A DNA stretch of 64,000 nt from Liquidambar formosana (GCA_039720395.1 CM077827.1:22348375-22412374); one strand, 5' to 3'. Numbered from the stretch's first letter, positions 37,301-50,280 are shown. Program-made: numbers and translations. Notes: generated by a model from the letters alone, not told the origin.

Positions 37301-39114
37301 TCCAACCTTATTATGGGATGGTTTCCCTTTTAAATATTTGAAAAATGTACAAAAAGAAAGACCTTGTAGAACTCAATAAATATATAAAGCTAAATTGTTC
37401 TAATCATGATCCTTGCTTCTCAAGGACGGAGTCACATGGAGGCTAGGGTGGGCAGGCGCCACACCTGACCAATTTTTTTATTATAAATTTTATACCCTTA
37501 ACTTTGTTAAATTATAAATTTTCCCAACCTGATTTTTTTTTAAAAACCCCTTTATTTTTTTTTTTATTCCCCTCTTTTTATAAATTTTCCTTCCTATAAG
37601 AACCCTTTATTTTTCTTTCATACCCCTCTCTTTATCAAATTAGAAATTCGCCTCACCTCACCTCACCTAAATTCCTAGCTCCGTCCTTGTAATGCTTCTT
37701 CATCATGATAGGTATGCATTTATTCAGAAAAGATAGAAATTATTATAAAATCTAATGAATATGTTTATGGATATGGGGTGTTTCAAATTGTTCTTTGAAA
37801 TTGTTATATAATCTAAATATCTAATGAATGAGTCCCCTTCTTATGAGGTTAACCTAACATAATTTTGCGTTAGGTCACCCTCCAAAACTATACATGTGAT
37901 TCATATTTTACGAAACCAACTGTTGGATTAGATAACCTTATCATATAGGTGATGCATACCAAAAATCAAGTTGATCTGAGACTGATTGCTATTCGATCCA
38001 AAAATTACATTTTTTAATCAATGACAATCGCTCATTTTGGACATTTATGAATAAAGTAGTTCTTAATCTCAGATCAACTTGATTTTTGGTATGCATGATC
38101 TTCACATGAAGTAGATTTAATCCAACAGTTGGTTTTGAAAAATAAAAATCAGAGATAGAGTTTTGGAATGTGACCTAATTTCAAATTATGTTAGTTTAAC
38201 CTCATAAGAAGGGGTCTCTAATGAATATGCATTTATTCAAAAATAATTTTTTATTGGTGAAATAAGAATTGCAAATAAGAAGGAAATTAGGTTATAAAGG
38301 AAATCTCAATTGTTGTGAAAGCCTTGAAAATGCTTGGTATAAAAGGAGCAAAGGTTTCTAGATTTTCACTCAGCTCTCAGGATTAAGGCTAAACAAAATA
38401 TGTGGGGCTTTTGGGCATCCCATATAATGAAAAAGTTTTCCATTTTTTCTTTCCATAGCATTTGAAGGCATGAAGAAGATGTCATTTAGAGAAACTGGAT
38501 GCATCAACTATATTAATACAAAAAATGTAAATGACATTATTTTTTATATTCTGTAAATGTTCCTATACTTAAAATAGAACACTTATTTAAATGCTAAGAG
38601 AAAAATGGACTCGTATTAAAATGCCATGTAAAACGTAATGAAACGTCTTCATTTCTTCATGGATGAGTTTTGTTGTTCTATGTTTTGGTAATAATTTAAG
38701 TGTACTACCACATTAATCGAAATATCATTAGCTGAATTATCCAGTCAATGAGCCAAATATTCCTAAGTGATGGCACATGACTGAAATATTGGATATATAT
38801 ATATATAACCATGCCAGCCTTATTCTGATTGTTAATGCTAATGTGAGGTGTTTTTTTCTCTGAATTTTCATTGCTCATGTAAACTCTATATTCAGATCAT
38901 CAACATGCCTGGGAATCCAAATGCAGTTGCTGAGTGCATGGAGGCTTTGTTGCCTGCACTTAAACATGCATTGAAGCAAATAAAGGGTGACAAGAGAGAG
39001 AAACATCCCCGTCATATCCCTCATGCACAAGCAGCGCCTGTGGATACCTGGGGACACAGTTATAAGTTGGCCTTTGCTGATGGCACAGAACCTACTTGTT
39101 CTTGTTCCCATTGA
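394..39114 (+). CDS. CNX1: Molybdopterin molybdenumtransferase CNX1 (gephyrin-like), 5' truncated by window
   Basis: Twelve exons: 394-520, 4089-4219, 12450-12551, 12626-12709, 13639-13866, 14099-14289, 14403-14507, 14714-15022, 16927-17084, 17210-17316, 37237-37293, 38896-39114. They join in frame to 605 codons plus TGA; plant CNX1 is about 670 residues, so only the N-terminus is missing. Exons up to about 14950 encode the MoeA-like E domain ([56 protein letters not shown]). A serine-rich linker follows, then the MogA-like G domain ([65 protein letters not shown]). In the family, the G domain adenylylates molybdopterin and the E domain inserts molybdate, in the cytosol. All exon phases agree and no lesion is seen, so the gene looks functional. 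Oddities are the TE-filled introns (up to 19.9 kb), a GC donor after exon 394-520, and a 57-nt penultimate exon. Confidence 0.96.
521..526 (+). other. GC splice donor of CNX1 intron 521-4088
   Basis: The exon ends ...ACTGGAG and the intron opens gcaagt. Joining base 520 (G) to GA at 4089 gives the conserved [13 protein letters not shown]; no GT nearby preserves the frame. AG|GCAAGT is the usual strong context for the minor GC-AG class spliced by the major spliceosome. Confidence 0.85.
1190..3745 (-). mobile_element. Decayed Copia (Ty1) LTR retrotransposon remnant
   Basis: On the minus strand, 3708-3540 encodes a UBN2/gag-like peptide ([19 protein letters not shown], then [10 protein letters not shown]). 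1911-1640 encodes a GAG-pre-integrase segment ([11 protein letters not shown]) with a CxxC pair, running into the integrase start. A purine-rich tract beside a TGTTGAATGTG sequence near 1420-1430 looks like the polypurine tract and the start of a 3' LTR. Reverse transcriptase and RNase H are missing, so the element has a large internal deletion, and stops and frameshifts are frequent. Confidence 0.7.
2788..3245 (-). mobile_element. 5'-truncated L1 LINE 3' end inside the Copia relic
   Basis: Minus-strand translation (about 3100-2900) resembles the tail of plant L1 ORF2 ([19 protein letters not shown], then [15 protein letters not shown]). A T-rich stretch at 2788-2800 would be the poly(A) in minus orientation. 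It sits between the gag and integrase parts of the Copia relic, so it probably inserted later. I could not fix the target duplication. Confidence 0.45.
4585..4758. mobile_element. Palindromic MITE, copy 1, in a TA microsatellite
   Basis: The two halves are inverted repeats: gatcaggtcaacacgtgctc near 4590 pairs with gagcacgtgc...gatc near 4735-4753, and attggggcttgtacctcgtg near 4637 pairs with cacgaggtacaaccccca near 4688. It directly follows a (TA)n run. The same family recurs at 21255-21428, also beside (TA)n. Insertion at TA fits a Tc1/mariner-like MITE, but the superfamily is an inference. Confidence 0.75.
5155..5590 (-). mobile_element. Antisense L1-type reverse transcriptase relic
   Basis: Minus-strand translation of about 5520-5440 reads [13 protein letters not shown] then [16 protein letters not shown]. 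This matches the conserved plant L1 pattern around 'FVALIPKK...DFRPISL...YKI'. The rest is degenerate with stops, and only a short part of the RT domain is left. Confidence 0.55.
6060..6670 (-). mobile_element. Copia RNase H end with polypurine tract and 3' LTR start
   Basis: On the minus strand, 6460-6300 reads like the end of Copia RNase H ([20 protein letters not shown], then TKVV). It is followed by a tract CTTGAGGGATAG and TGTTAGAGTTATTAATAGG at 6254, the typical PPT-to-LTR junction. The LTR part extends down to about 6060. Upstream pol is missing. Confidence 0.65.
7430..9190 (-). mobile_element. Copia gag/protease relic
   Basis: Minus-strand translation near 8060-7940 shows a degraded zinc-knuckle region ([14 protein letters not shown]), and near 7690-7560 a Copia protease/pre-integrase piece ([28 protein letters not shown]). 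Gag-like peptides lie between 8700 and 8500. Multiple stops and frameshifts show it is dead. It has the same orientation as the other Copia relics in this intron. Confidence 0.6.
9190..10290. repeat. Tandem duplication of about 200 bp; second unit split by a MITE
   Basis: Unit 1 (about 9195-9395) and unit 2 (about 9400-9520 continued at 10214-10285) share cttaaaacaaccccaaaacg, a gaaggaagaag...acgaggacatca block, the gaaaaaggctgtctgt block and ctccttttcgccttccttaag, in the same order. Unit 2 is cut by the element at 9521-10213 and resumes exactly after the target duplication. Confidence 0.8.
9521..10213. mobile_element. hAT-type MITE with perfect 8-bp TSD
   Basis: The flanks CACGTTAC at 9513-9520 and 10214-10221 are identical. 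Termini are CTGTGTTACACGG and, reversed, CTATGTTTCATGG. Inside are many 'cgtatcc/cccgtaccc' subterminal motifs and a (GA)n block (9640-9740). There is no transposase. An 8-bp TSD fits the hAT superfamily. Its age relative to the host duplication is clear because it sits in the second unit only. Confidence 0.85.
10430..11390 (-). mobile_element. Antisense L1 LINE reverse transcriptase relic
   Basis: Minus-strand 11239-11021 reads [15 protein letters not shown] and [20 protein letters not shown], the RT core of plant L1 elements. 10763-10600 continues with [20 protein letters not shown], where the usual YADD is changed to LAND. Frames are broken between the pieces. Neither the LINE ends nor a target duplication is identifiable. 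Confidence 0.75.
11604..12339 (-). mobile_element. hAT-type MITE (CAAGGACTT family) with GATATATCG arrays, copy 1
   Basis: A perfect 8-bp target duplication GTTATAAA (11596-11603 and 12340-12347) flanks termini CATGGACTTA and, reversed, CAAGGACTTT. The subterminal zones (11625-11830 and 12240-12330) are built from short repeats of gatatatcg/cgatatcg type. The centre is AT-rich and non-coding. In reverse orientation its sequence is clearly related to 33089 onwards, giving two copies in this window. Confidence 0.85.
15714..16175 (+). mobile_element. Tandem TRIM (miniature LTR retrotransposon) array
   Basis: Order: partial LTR (15714-15749, ending ACTTAACA), primer-binding site TGGTATCAGAGC (15750-15761, complementary to initiator tRNA-Met), about 90-bp internal part, LTR 15855-15967 (TGTTGG...TTAGCA), a second degraded PBS at 15968, internal part, purine tract GAGGGGGAG, LTR 16067 to about 16175. 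The LTRs are about 113 bp and nothing is coded. LTR-internal-LTR-internal-LTR is the known tandem form of TRIMs, which arises by recombination between LTRs. Confidence 0.85.
16359..16564 (-). mobile_element. tRNA-derived SINE with target-site duplication
   Basis: On the minus strand it starts GGGTTAGCTCAGTTGGCAAG (A-box at about 16541-16553) and has GTTCGACTC (B-box, about 16503-16512), the two internal Pol III promoter boxes. It ends in poly(A), seen as T at about 16350-16370. The direct repeat gtcttagaagtttttt at 16343-16358 and 16565-16580 is the target duplication. Confidence 0.85.
17592..18019 (-). mobile_element. LTR of a Copia-type element, copy A
   Basis: On the minus strand it starts TGGGAATCAAGATTGC (18019) and ends GGTTTTACATCA (17592), about 428 bp. 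It matches 19698-19366 in the same orientation and about 18590-18887 in the opposite orientation, through shared blocks such as gaagcaaaaacacat, aggaaatagcta and taaaccctaataaag. These three copies look like pieces of one family brought together by rearrangement. Confidence 0.65.
18213..18422 (-). repeat. 105-bp tandem duplication (35-codon period)
   Basis: 18213-18317 and 18318-18422 are near-identical (gaggagaa...ccacttc, then tctcttgaactacctggatggccacatctgaagatgcttc, and a shared attccttgatagaataatcccaca). The period is exactly 105 bp, so on the minus strand it repeats a 35-residue segment ([20 protein letters not shown]...) in frame. It lies between LTR copies A and B, so it is probably part of the internal region of that element. 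Confidence 0.8.
18590..18902 (+). mobile_element. LTR copy B with Met-type primer-binding site
   Basis: This is an inverted copy of the LTR at 17592-18019, ending ggttttacatta at about 18887, followed by TGGTATCAAAGC (18891-18902), a primer-binding site for initiator tRNA-Met with one change. Its 5' end is truncated. About 460 bp of internal-like, non-coding sequence follows, up to 19365. Confidence 0.65.
19366..19698 (-). mobile_element. LTR copy C, truncated
   Basis: Starts TGGGAATCAAGATGC on the minus strand at 19698 and matches copy A for about 330 bp. The terminal ~100 bp (towards TTTTACATCA) is missing. No primer-binding site adjoins it, so it is not a simple partner of copy A. Confidence 0.6.
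19740..20612. mobile_element. Nested MITE region rich in CGTATC motifs
   Basis: An inner inverted pair, GAAGCACAGATAC (19921) and GTATCTGTGCTTC (ending 20569), bounds a segment full of gatacg/cgtatc motifs, with AT-rich sequence between. Outer sequence with ggccgtgtt (19745) and gcaggccgt (about 20602) may be a second, older MITE. I found no convincing target duplication, so the outer call is weak. Confidence 0.5.
21255..21428. mobile_element. Palindromic MITE, copy 2, in a TA microsatellite
   Basis: Left arm agcacgtgctgatataactt...atcaacacccgcattggg; right arm is its inverse (caatgcatagtgctgatataacttatatcaacacgtgct). Homologous to 4585-4758, including the tgtacct[tc]gtgcatt block. It is flanked on both sides by (TA)n (about 21226-21254 and 21430-21447), the same target preference as copy 1. 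Confidence 0.75.
22999..24970 (-). mobile_element. Complete non-autonomous LTR retrotransposon with TSD
   Basis: Two LTRs in direct orientation, 22999-23341 (343 bp) and 24635-24970 (336 bp), start TGATGTG and end TTTCATCA on the minus strand. The target duplication TTAGT is perfect (22994-22998 and 24971-24975). The minus-strand PBS TGGTATCAGAGC (24632-24621) is 2 bp inside the 5' LTR. A purine tract AGAGGGGGAGTCC sits just before the 3' LTR at about 23345. The internal part is only 1.3 kb with no protease, RT or integrase, so it must be mobilised by another element. Confidence 0.92.
23339..24251 (-). pseudogene. Internal coding remnant of the non-autonomous LTR element
   Basis: Two minus-strand open stretches, 24251-23937 ([11 protein letters not shown]..., 104 codons) and 23863-23339 ([13 protein letters not shown]..., 174 codons), are acidic and low in hydrophobic blocks. 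I recognise no domain in them. The second runs to the polypurine tract and ends [10 protein letters not shown]. They may be a decayed gag-like or family-specific ORF; the function is unknown. Confidence 0.45.
25440..29157 (+). pseudogene. L1 ORF1 (gag-like, DUF4283 type), interrupted
   Basis: The 25440-25850 frame ([17 protein letters not shown], then [10 protein letters not shown]) resembles the DUF4283 nucleic-acid-binding domain found at the start of plant L1 ORF1. Frame changes follow at about 25860 and 26110, then the solo LTR at 26789-28499, then ORF1 tail pieces 28482-28712 and 28731-28952 rich in acidic residues. No zinc knuckle is visible. ORF1 proteins of this class bind the LINE RNA. 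Confidence 0.65.
26789..28499 (-). mobile_element. Solo LTR (1711 bp) inserted in L1 ORF1
   Basis: On the minus strand it starts TGTATGCCCTACAGCC (28499) and ends AATTCCTTACA (26789), a TGTA...TACA inverted terminus. A TATA box (tctataaatagcac, about 27205-27217, minus) and long (GA)n and (TA)n tracts lie inside. The L1 ORF1 sequence is on both sides. The 5-bp flanks (gaatg and actaa) do not match, so recombination between different insertions or flank decay must be assumed. Confidence 0.7.
29158..32603 (+). pseudogene. L1 ORF2 (endonuclease-reverse transcriptase), decayed
   Basis: Starts ATG at 29158 ([15 protein letters not shown], the typical AP-endonuclease opening). The frame breaks in a T run near 29230 and resumes at 29283-29894 with [16 protein letters not shown] motifs run from 30309 ([34 protein letters not shown]), and [11 protein letters not shown] at about 31050 replaces the catalytic FADD with FADN. 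31239-31784 ([11 protein letters not shown]) and 31962-32603 (zf-RVT type, FFCWLV...[18 protein letters not shown]) follow in shifted frames. Several lesions exclude activity. Confidence 0.85.
33089..33480 (+). mobile_element. CAAGGACTT hAT-type MITE, copy 2 (partial)
   Basis: Starts CAAGGACTTAAATATCGATA and follows the reverse complement of 12339-11604: the block agggtccaaaaa.atggatatatcgga, then ttgaaactctgggaaacaatgatt, then agtatgtattgtgtagggtata. Similarity fades by about 33450-33480, where a SINE lies; the other terminus is not found. It is opposite in orientation to copy 1. Confidence 0.75.
33505..33720 (+). mobile_element. tRNA-derived SINE, full-length
   Basis: A-box-like ggtagcccacttggtaagg at 33506 and B-box ggttcgatttcc at about 33561, then a tRNA-unrelated body (ggctgtggcggttgg...atgggatggttcccccatt) and an A-rich tail to 33720. 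The 3' part matches the truncated copy at 34907-34987. No clear target duplication is visible. Confidence 0.75.
34110..35140 (+). mobile_element. RTE-type LINE relic
   Basis: Plus-strand pieces follow the plant RTE reverse transcriptase: '[15 protein letters not shown]' at 34175-34230, a 'GRST.E' piece near 34370, 'DLHIVFI' near 34430, and 'MRIL.WMSGN.RIDR' near 34720-34760. The end (gccaatcccaattagttggggttgg...ttgttgagttg, 35092-35130) is the characteristic RTE 3' end. Frames are thoroughly broken. Confidence 0.7.
34907..34987 (+). mobile_element. 5'-truncated SINE copy in the RTE relic
   Basis: The sequence ctgctgtgggatggttccccc followed by poly(A) matches the 3' body of the SINE at 33505-33720. 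It is flanked by ggtaagaggatc (34895-34906) and ggtaaagaggatc (34989-35001), a target duplication with one indel. It inserted into the already resident RTE sequence. Confidence 0.75.
36251..36277 (+). repeat. Homopolymer C tract (27 bp) in CNX1 intron
   Basis: 27 consecutive C residues followed by a pyrimidine-rich stretch and a poly(A) run. Such tracts can form i-motif or quadruplex structures on opposite strands and are unstable in replication and sequencing; the exact length may be an assembly artefact. Confidence 0.8.
37421..37689. mobile_element. hAT-type MITE (CAAGGACGGAG family)
   Basis: Terminal inverted repeat CAAGGACGGAGTCA and, reversed, CAAGGACGGAGCTA. Subterminal 'gctagggtgggcaggcgcc' and repeated 'cacctcacct' are like those of the hAT relic at 50281-51119 (caggtggggcacctgccc). 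The flanks both contain gcttct but a clean 8-bp duplication is not evident. Confidence 0.65.
37830..38217. mobile_element. Mutator-type MITE with ~150-bp inverted repeats
   Basis: The arms are long inverted repeats: GAGTCCCCTTCTTATGAGG at the left and, reversed, AGACCCCTTCTTATGAGG at the right, with further pairing through ccaactgttggatta and gcataccaaaaatcaagttg. The 9-bp target duplication CTAATGAAT is perfect (37821-37829 and 38218-38226), which fits Mutator-like elements. It is 388 bp and non-coding. Confidence 0.88.
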
Positions 39115-40639
39115 AGAATCTTAAAGCATGTATATTAGTATGTAATATTGCCCTGAGGAAACAAAATGCTTCCAACCCCCTCCCCACCCACCTTCGACAT
39201 AGCTCATCTCTCTCTCTCTCTCAAAAAGAAAAGTAAGCCCAGAGGATTGAAGTTGCAATAAAAAGACTGTCGTTGTGATCACTATCACCGTTCCCCTCCC
39301 TAGTTGAGCTTGAGATCGTTCGCTACATGTCGCACCAGCCTACTATCCTCTTTGGTCCATCAGTTGTCACTGCTTCGCTGGTGTTATGATTCACGTTAAG
39401 GATGGTGACCACACCTCCCACATCTACGCCATATGGAGCATCGTGATGAAATTAGGGGGAAAAAAATGGGTATGAAATTTCAAACAAAATGAACACAAGA
39501 TTCTTTGAAGACGATGATAGTGGCCATAAAAAAAAAAAGGGAAGGACGGTGGCCACACCTCCCAGATCTACTCTCAAATGTACACCATATGGAGGATGTT
39601 TTGGGTAAATGGGTATGGGATTATGAAGATAATGGCAAAAGGAAAAAAAAAACAATTTGTGTTGTAATTGTAGGTAAATGGGTATGGGATGATAAAGATG
39701 ATGATATATATATATTTTTTTCCTTTTTCTTTTTATTTATTTATTTCTTGTTTTGTTCTCATACGATGAAAAAAAATGCAAAGAAAACAAATTTCTATGG
39801 TAAAACAGTGGGTATATGGGTATAAAATGATGAAAATGATTAGGAAAGATAATGAAAATTATTAATTTAATTGATGGTATTGTGGAATGAATTCCTTTCT
39901 TTAGCCGCACCAAACACAGGCATGAAATAGCCTTGGGACTGATCATTCATTTCATTCTTATTTCCATGCCATTCAAGCATACCAAATGCAGTGTTAGTGC
40001 ATACGCCTCAAGGAGTGGAAGGTTTCAAGTTCGACTTCCAATTGTTGGTAGTAAAAACCTGTTTTGAGGGCGCCTTACTGCTTGTTTTTAACCATTGTAG
40101 AGTAATTTGATCTTAATCTTGGGTGGAACTTTGGATAAGTTGTATTTATTAATTGATAAGAACATTGAGATAGATTCATACTCACAGGACCTTATAGTAT
40201 GTTTCTATTCTTGATATTTTATGTTAATATGCTTCCTCTCATTGTGATTAGTGCATTAATTTTCATGGTCTGGGTGTGATTTCAACCCTTGGAGATCAAG
40301 ACAGCTGAGTTAGTGCTTCAAGTACCAAGCTTTTACGTTGCAGCGAAACTAGGTTTGTACACAAAATTCCTTTAATTTCTCTATCATTGTTTACATATAA
40401 TTAGAATGAATAAAGCTTGTCTGTTGATTGAATTACATGTCTAGTGTGGTGATTAGGGCTCTTGATTTTGCAAATCAACATGTGTGAAGAAAATGACTTG
40501 ATTGCCTACTTGTTAATACATCTCTCTATGCCTCGTTACAAGTTTGTGAACGATGATGTTTTACTGGTGACTAAAAGATGGATAGTCCCCTAATTGGCCA
40601 ATAGTTGTTGTTCGTTTTACTTACTTATTGCTTAGCATG
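39115..40639 (+). other. CNX1 3' flank
   Basis: The 3' UTR starts at 39115; the poly(A) site is not evident. A block at 39398-39440 (ggatggtgaccacacctccca...ccatatggagcatc) is imperfectly repeated at 39543-39597. Around 39985-40030 a caagttcgacttcc motif resembles a SINE B-box, but no A-box or tail could be paired. Nothing coding is recognised. Confidence 0.5.
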
Positions 40640-40654
40640 GTTATTCCCAACCCT

Positions 40655-40677
40655 TTTTTTTTTTTTTTTTTGATAAG
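40655..40677 (-). mobile_element. Minimal retroposed poly(A) insertion
   Basis: A T run plus gataag is flanked by tattcccaacccttt at 40640-40654 and 40678-40692. In minus orientation this is CTTATC followed by poly(A) inside a 15-bp target duplication: a LINE-type insertion truncated to a few bases plus its tail. Confidence 0.7.
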
Positions 40678-41119
40678 TATTCCCAACCCTTTAGGATATG
40701 AATAATCCCACAGTTCATGTAGTCCTTCCATTCCACACGTGTGTAATTCTCGGGTTATCCCGAATCCTAGTAGTTCCAAAGAGATCATTGTGTAAGTGCA
40801 GTTTTCAATATAAGCTTTACGCTTCTTGAGGTGCTTATCCATGCTCGGCTTGTCACTTACATGAATTTGACAATTGTGGGATTGACCCAAGAAAACAAAA
40901 TGTTGAACCAAAAAAAGACACATGTTGGATTTGACCAAACCCCTATCAACTAGGGTTCCACCATCTCATCTTATACTACTAGTTGAGTGAACTCTAGCAA
41001 TTTTCAGTTTTCAAATTTGCCACCTTGATTCCCCTACAAAAGGTGATTGTGTGTATTAGTGTAGTAGCATTGATACATTTAGTTACAAGCTATATGAAGC
41101 GATAATGGATTCTTCGACA

Positions 41120-41140
41120 CCCCCCCCCCCCCCCCCCCCC
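41120..41140 (+). repeat. Homopolymer C tract followed by GC-rich block
   Basis: About 21 C residues directly followed by ggcggcgggccccctcgg, a very GC-rich island in AT-rich intergenic sequence. The rest of 40700-42220 is AT-rich intergenic sequence with an antisense LINE-tail-like stretch near 41740-41780 and an (ATTA)n run near 41305-41330. Confidence 0.7.
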
Positions 41141-42221
41141 GGCGGCGGGCCCCCTCGGTGCCCTCCCTCTCTGTGTGTGCATCTAGGGTTAAACATAAGG
41201 CGCTCATTTCTCTTTCTATCTCTTCATCTTTCCTGTTGGGCACAATCCTAAAGGTTTGATGTTGAATAAAGGTGATTTTTTGTTTCTTTCTTTTCTAATT
41301 TTACATTAATTAATTAATTAATTAATTAATTTTTTTATAGACAAATTCTTGTTGTATCATAGCCTACATTTTCATAATTACAATATCAATAAATCCATAT
41401 TGCATCGTATTCATGTTTCTTATTTGTATCCATCCTTCATAAGTCACAAATCAACTTCCCACATTTCTGTCTTTCCAAACACTCACACACCCACCGGCCT
41501 TGTATTGTAAATTCTTCCTATTTATTTATTTCTGCGTAGAACACACACCCAATTGGAGTTTGAAAACAAGACCTCTGCAAACCCCTCGTCCTTATTGGGA
41601 GCGGGACATGCTATATTGCTATAAGCTAGACCCAAAATACTACTATCCTTGATTAAACCTTAACTTTTGAGTTCCCTAGCTTACAAAGTGCATGGGTAGT
41701 TCTATGATTTGAAAGAAATTTTATGTGTTTTTTTTTTATTTTTTTATTTGGTAAGCAACAAAAATTTTATTAAAATTAAGAGGATTTTATATTCTCAATG
41801 TTGCAAAAGACAAACATAAAGCATGCTTCTAAAAAACTGTTTATTGATTTTTTTTTCTTTTTTTTTTTTTAGAAAAAAACGATTCATGTTAAGGGGGTAA
41901 ACAAGTGATGTTTTGGTTTTTGTTTTCTGTTTTCCATTCAAGAAAAACAAAACTAATTAAACCAAAATGTCTCCAAACTTTCTTGACATTTTTGAAGAAG
42001 GAGTTTTTGAGAAAGGGAACTAAACGGGCTCTAATAGAAGTTGGATAGATTCCTAGACCTAAGACGTGAAGGACGTTAAAGACGTAAAATATAAATTAAA
42101 GACATTACTTCAAAAGTTGCAATGATATTTAACATAAAAATGTCACATCTCCTTGTCAATTCAACTACTTGCATGTACTCAAGGACCAATCATTTACTTG
42201 GGTTTTCCTTGATTGATTTAA

Positions 42222-42430
42222 GTGCTTGTTTGGGATAGCTTCAAAGTAGAATCAGAAATTAAATCAGAAACTGAATCAGAATCAGGGGGAGGTAACTTGA
42301 ACAAATTGGCCTCAAAATCTATTTTGGGCTTACAATCACTTTTTTCATTTTTTATCCAAACACTCTTAAAAGTGATTATGGGCCATCAAAAGAGATTTTG
42401 GGCCTTCCAAAATCTCATCCAAACAGGCAC
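42222..42430. mobile_element. PIF/Harbinger-like MITE downstream of the carboxypeptidase gene
   Basis: Termini GTGCTTGTTTGGGAT and, reversed, GTGCCTGTTTGGATG, with TAA on the left and TTA on the right, fitting a 3-bp TWA target. It is 209 bp, non-coding and lies about 135 bp past the carboxypeptidase stop codon, so it may be in or near its 3' UTR. Confidence 0.65.
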
Positions 42431-42565
42431 TTAGTCCTACTTGAGAGCTGAGAATAGTTGGGCCAAAGGCTTTATTTTCATTTCTTTCCATTGCTAACAA
42501 GTCTACCAACAAAGATGCACTCTCTATCTCCCCAGTGGGTGTGTGTTGGAGGAGGAGGAGGATGA

Positions 42566-48362
<5,797 letters not shown>

Positions 48363-49237
48363 TAGGGGTGCTGTACTGGTCAGACTTGGGGTTCACCCGT
48401 AATCTGCCCTTACATTATTATTAGGTGAATGAAATTTTCACCCACTTTTGCCTATACAATCAAGCGGTTTCAATCCGTATAACACATCAAATTGATAGGT
48501 GAATTGTGCGTGGGTTGCCGGATTTAGTGAGATGATTTTAAACAAACCAAAATGCCATCAATTGTCCTCGGCAAGCTGGTGGGCAGGTGGATTTGGGGTT
48601 CACCTCTAACTGAACAAATGCTATATACATAGTTTCATACACATATATGAGAGAGGAGATCCACCATGAAAGCTATAAAAAAACTTCACCATATATAATG
48701 ATATATATCTATATAGAGAGAGAAAAAATAAATAAATAAATAGATAGATCTCAAAAACATAAGCTTTTTTTCCTTTCTGGTGAGTAAAACAGAAACACCC
48801 TCCTCAGCAAAGCTTAAAAGGTAAGAACCAAATAATAAATAATAAATAAATAAATAAAAAGCTTGAAAGGTAGGAGAAGATCATCCCCTCCATGACAAAT
48901 GAGATAAGCTTCCATTTTGGTGCAAAGAACGAGATAAGCTTAAGATGTTCAGGCTACGGCTTCATACAAGGTGGCCACGTGTCAATCATAATATGAGACA
49001 TCAAATAAAATGTCAACACGTGGCCTAACTTATCAAATATTTAAACTTATGCAGGGGGGGCAAGTTTCTGTTGGGTCTTCAATTGCTGAGCCGTCAACCG
49101 CCCACAAACCCATGAAAAATTAAAACCCGGCCTAAATGCACCATCCGTCCATCCTACCATTTGAAACGGCCCGTGTAAGTGCGGTTAGGTTCGGATTGGG
49201 CGGATGAATCGAGTTTCGCGGGCCAATGAACACCCTA
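48363..49237. mobile_element. hAT-type non-autonomous element with perfect 8-bp TSD
   Basis: Starts TAGGGGTGCTG and ends CAATGAACACCCTA; the flanks CAATTTAT (48355-48362 and 49238-49245) are identical. 875 bp, no transposase. Inside, 48970-49028 carries an inverted pair ggccacgtgtca / tgtcaacacgtggcc (G-box palindromes) separated by about 30 bp, and (AAAT)n-like runs near 48730 and 48835. Confidence 0.87.
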
Positions 49238-49245
49238 CAATTTAT

Positions 49246-49761
49246 CGTGAAATACATCCATAGGTTAGGTCCTTACCAAACCATCATTAATTTTTGTGAG
49301 GCTAGTGCATGTATGTCTAATTCTAGTAAAATCCTTAGTTGTTTCTTTCTTCTTTTGAAGAAATAATTATCATCTATATATATATGAATGATTAAATTAA
49401 GTTATACGAGTCTTTTAATTTCTTTGTCTCCGGTTTATGTGTTGTCTGAATTGGTAGATTCTATATGGATACTACACATTAAGGTTGAATTTTCAAAACT
49501 CTGTCCATTTAATCCAACAGAAAATATGTGTACCATTGGTTTACTCACTTGGTTATGTAGGCTATGGTCATCTTCTTTGGATGCTACCAAAAGGAAAAGG
49601 AAGGTTAGAACACCAATAAGTTGTTTGTTTGATTAGAATTTTGATTCTCGGCACTATCAGTCAAACTCTTGATAGTTACCAGTGCAATGCATGAGAAAAA
49701 ATGCAAGGAAAAATAACGATAGAATTAAAAATATTGCACGGGACAAAATACATAGGTAAAG

Positions 49762-49800
<39 letters not shown>

Positions 49801-50272
49801 TACATTTATAAGAAATAATATAAAATTTAAATTCAAAATTCACTAAAAAAAATTAAAGAGTAAACAATTTGAAAAAAAAATCACTAAATAATAAACATAT
49901 CGATTTGAGATCAGTTTCAATCATCTAATATATATAGCCAAATCGGAGGGTGTATTGAAAAAAAAAAAAAAAAACTAGGTTTTATCCCAAATCTACAAGG
50001 TTTTTAAACCCTAGGTTTTTACAAAACTTTAAAAAAATAAAATAAACCCTTAAAACATATCCCTTTGCATGTTATTTTTGCAATCTACACCAAATACATG
50101 TGTATCTACATAATTTATACCCGAACTCTCATGCATCAATGGTTTGAAATGAAAAGATGCCCCAGCCTCTAGAACGGAATGAGGAATATGTAACCAAAAA
50201 CCGTAAACGCATAGATCGGTCCAAGAAGTATAAGATCCATGCTTGCTAGCATCGGATCAGAGTCCCCATGCT
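49246..50272. other. Intergenic AT-rich stretch
   Basis: Contains a (TA)n microsatellite at about 49768-49798 and A-rich runs. The open stretch at 49388-49636 has no recognisable domain and normal AT-rich composition, so I do not call it. Nothing else is evident. Confidence 0.5.
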
Positions 50273-50280
50273 TTGGCGAG

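Larger units (their letters stand above)
37294..38895 (+). other. Last CNX1 intron (1.6 kb) with two MITEs
   Basis: Donor gtaagg after GSTL, acceptor tatattcag before IINMPGNP, both phase 0. MITEs occupy 37421-37689 and 37830-38217. The remainder (38220-38890) is AT-rich with a short (TA)n near 38795 and nothing else recognisable. Confidence 0.85.
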
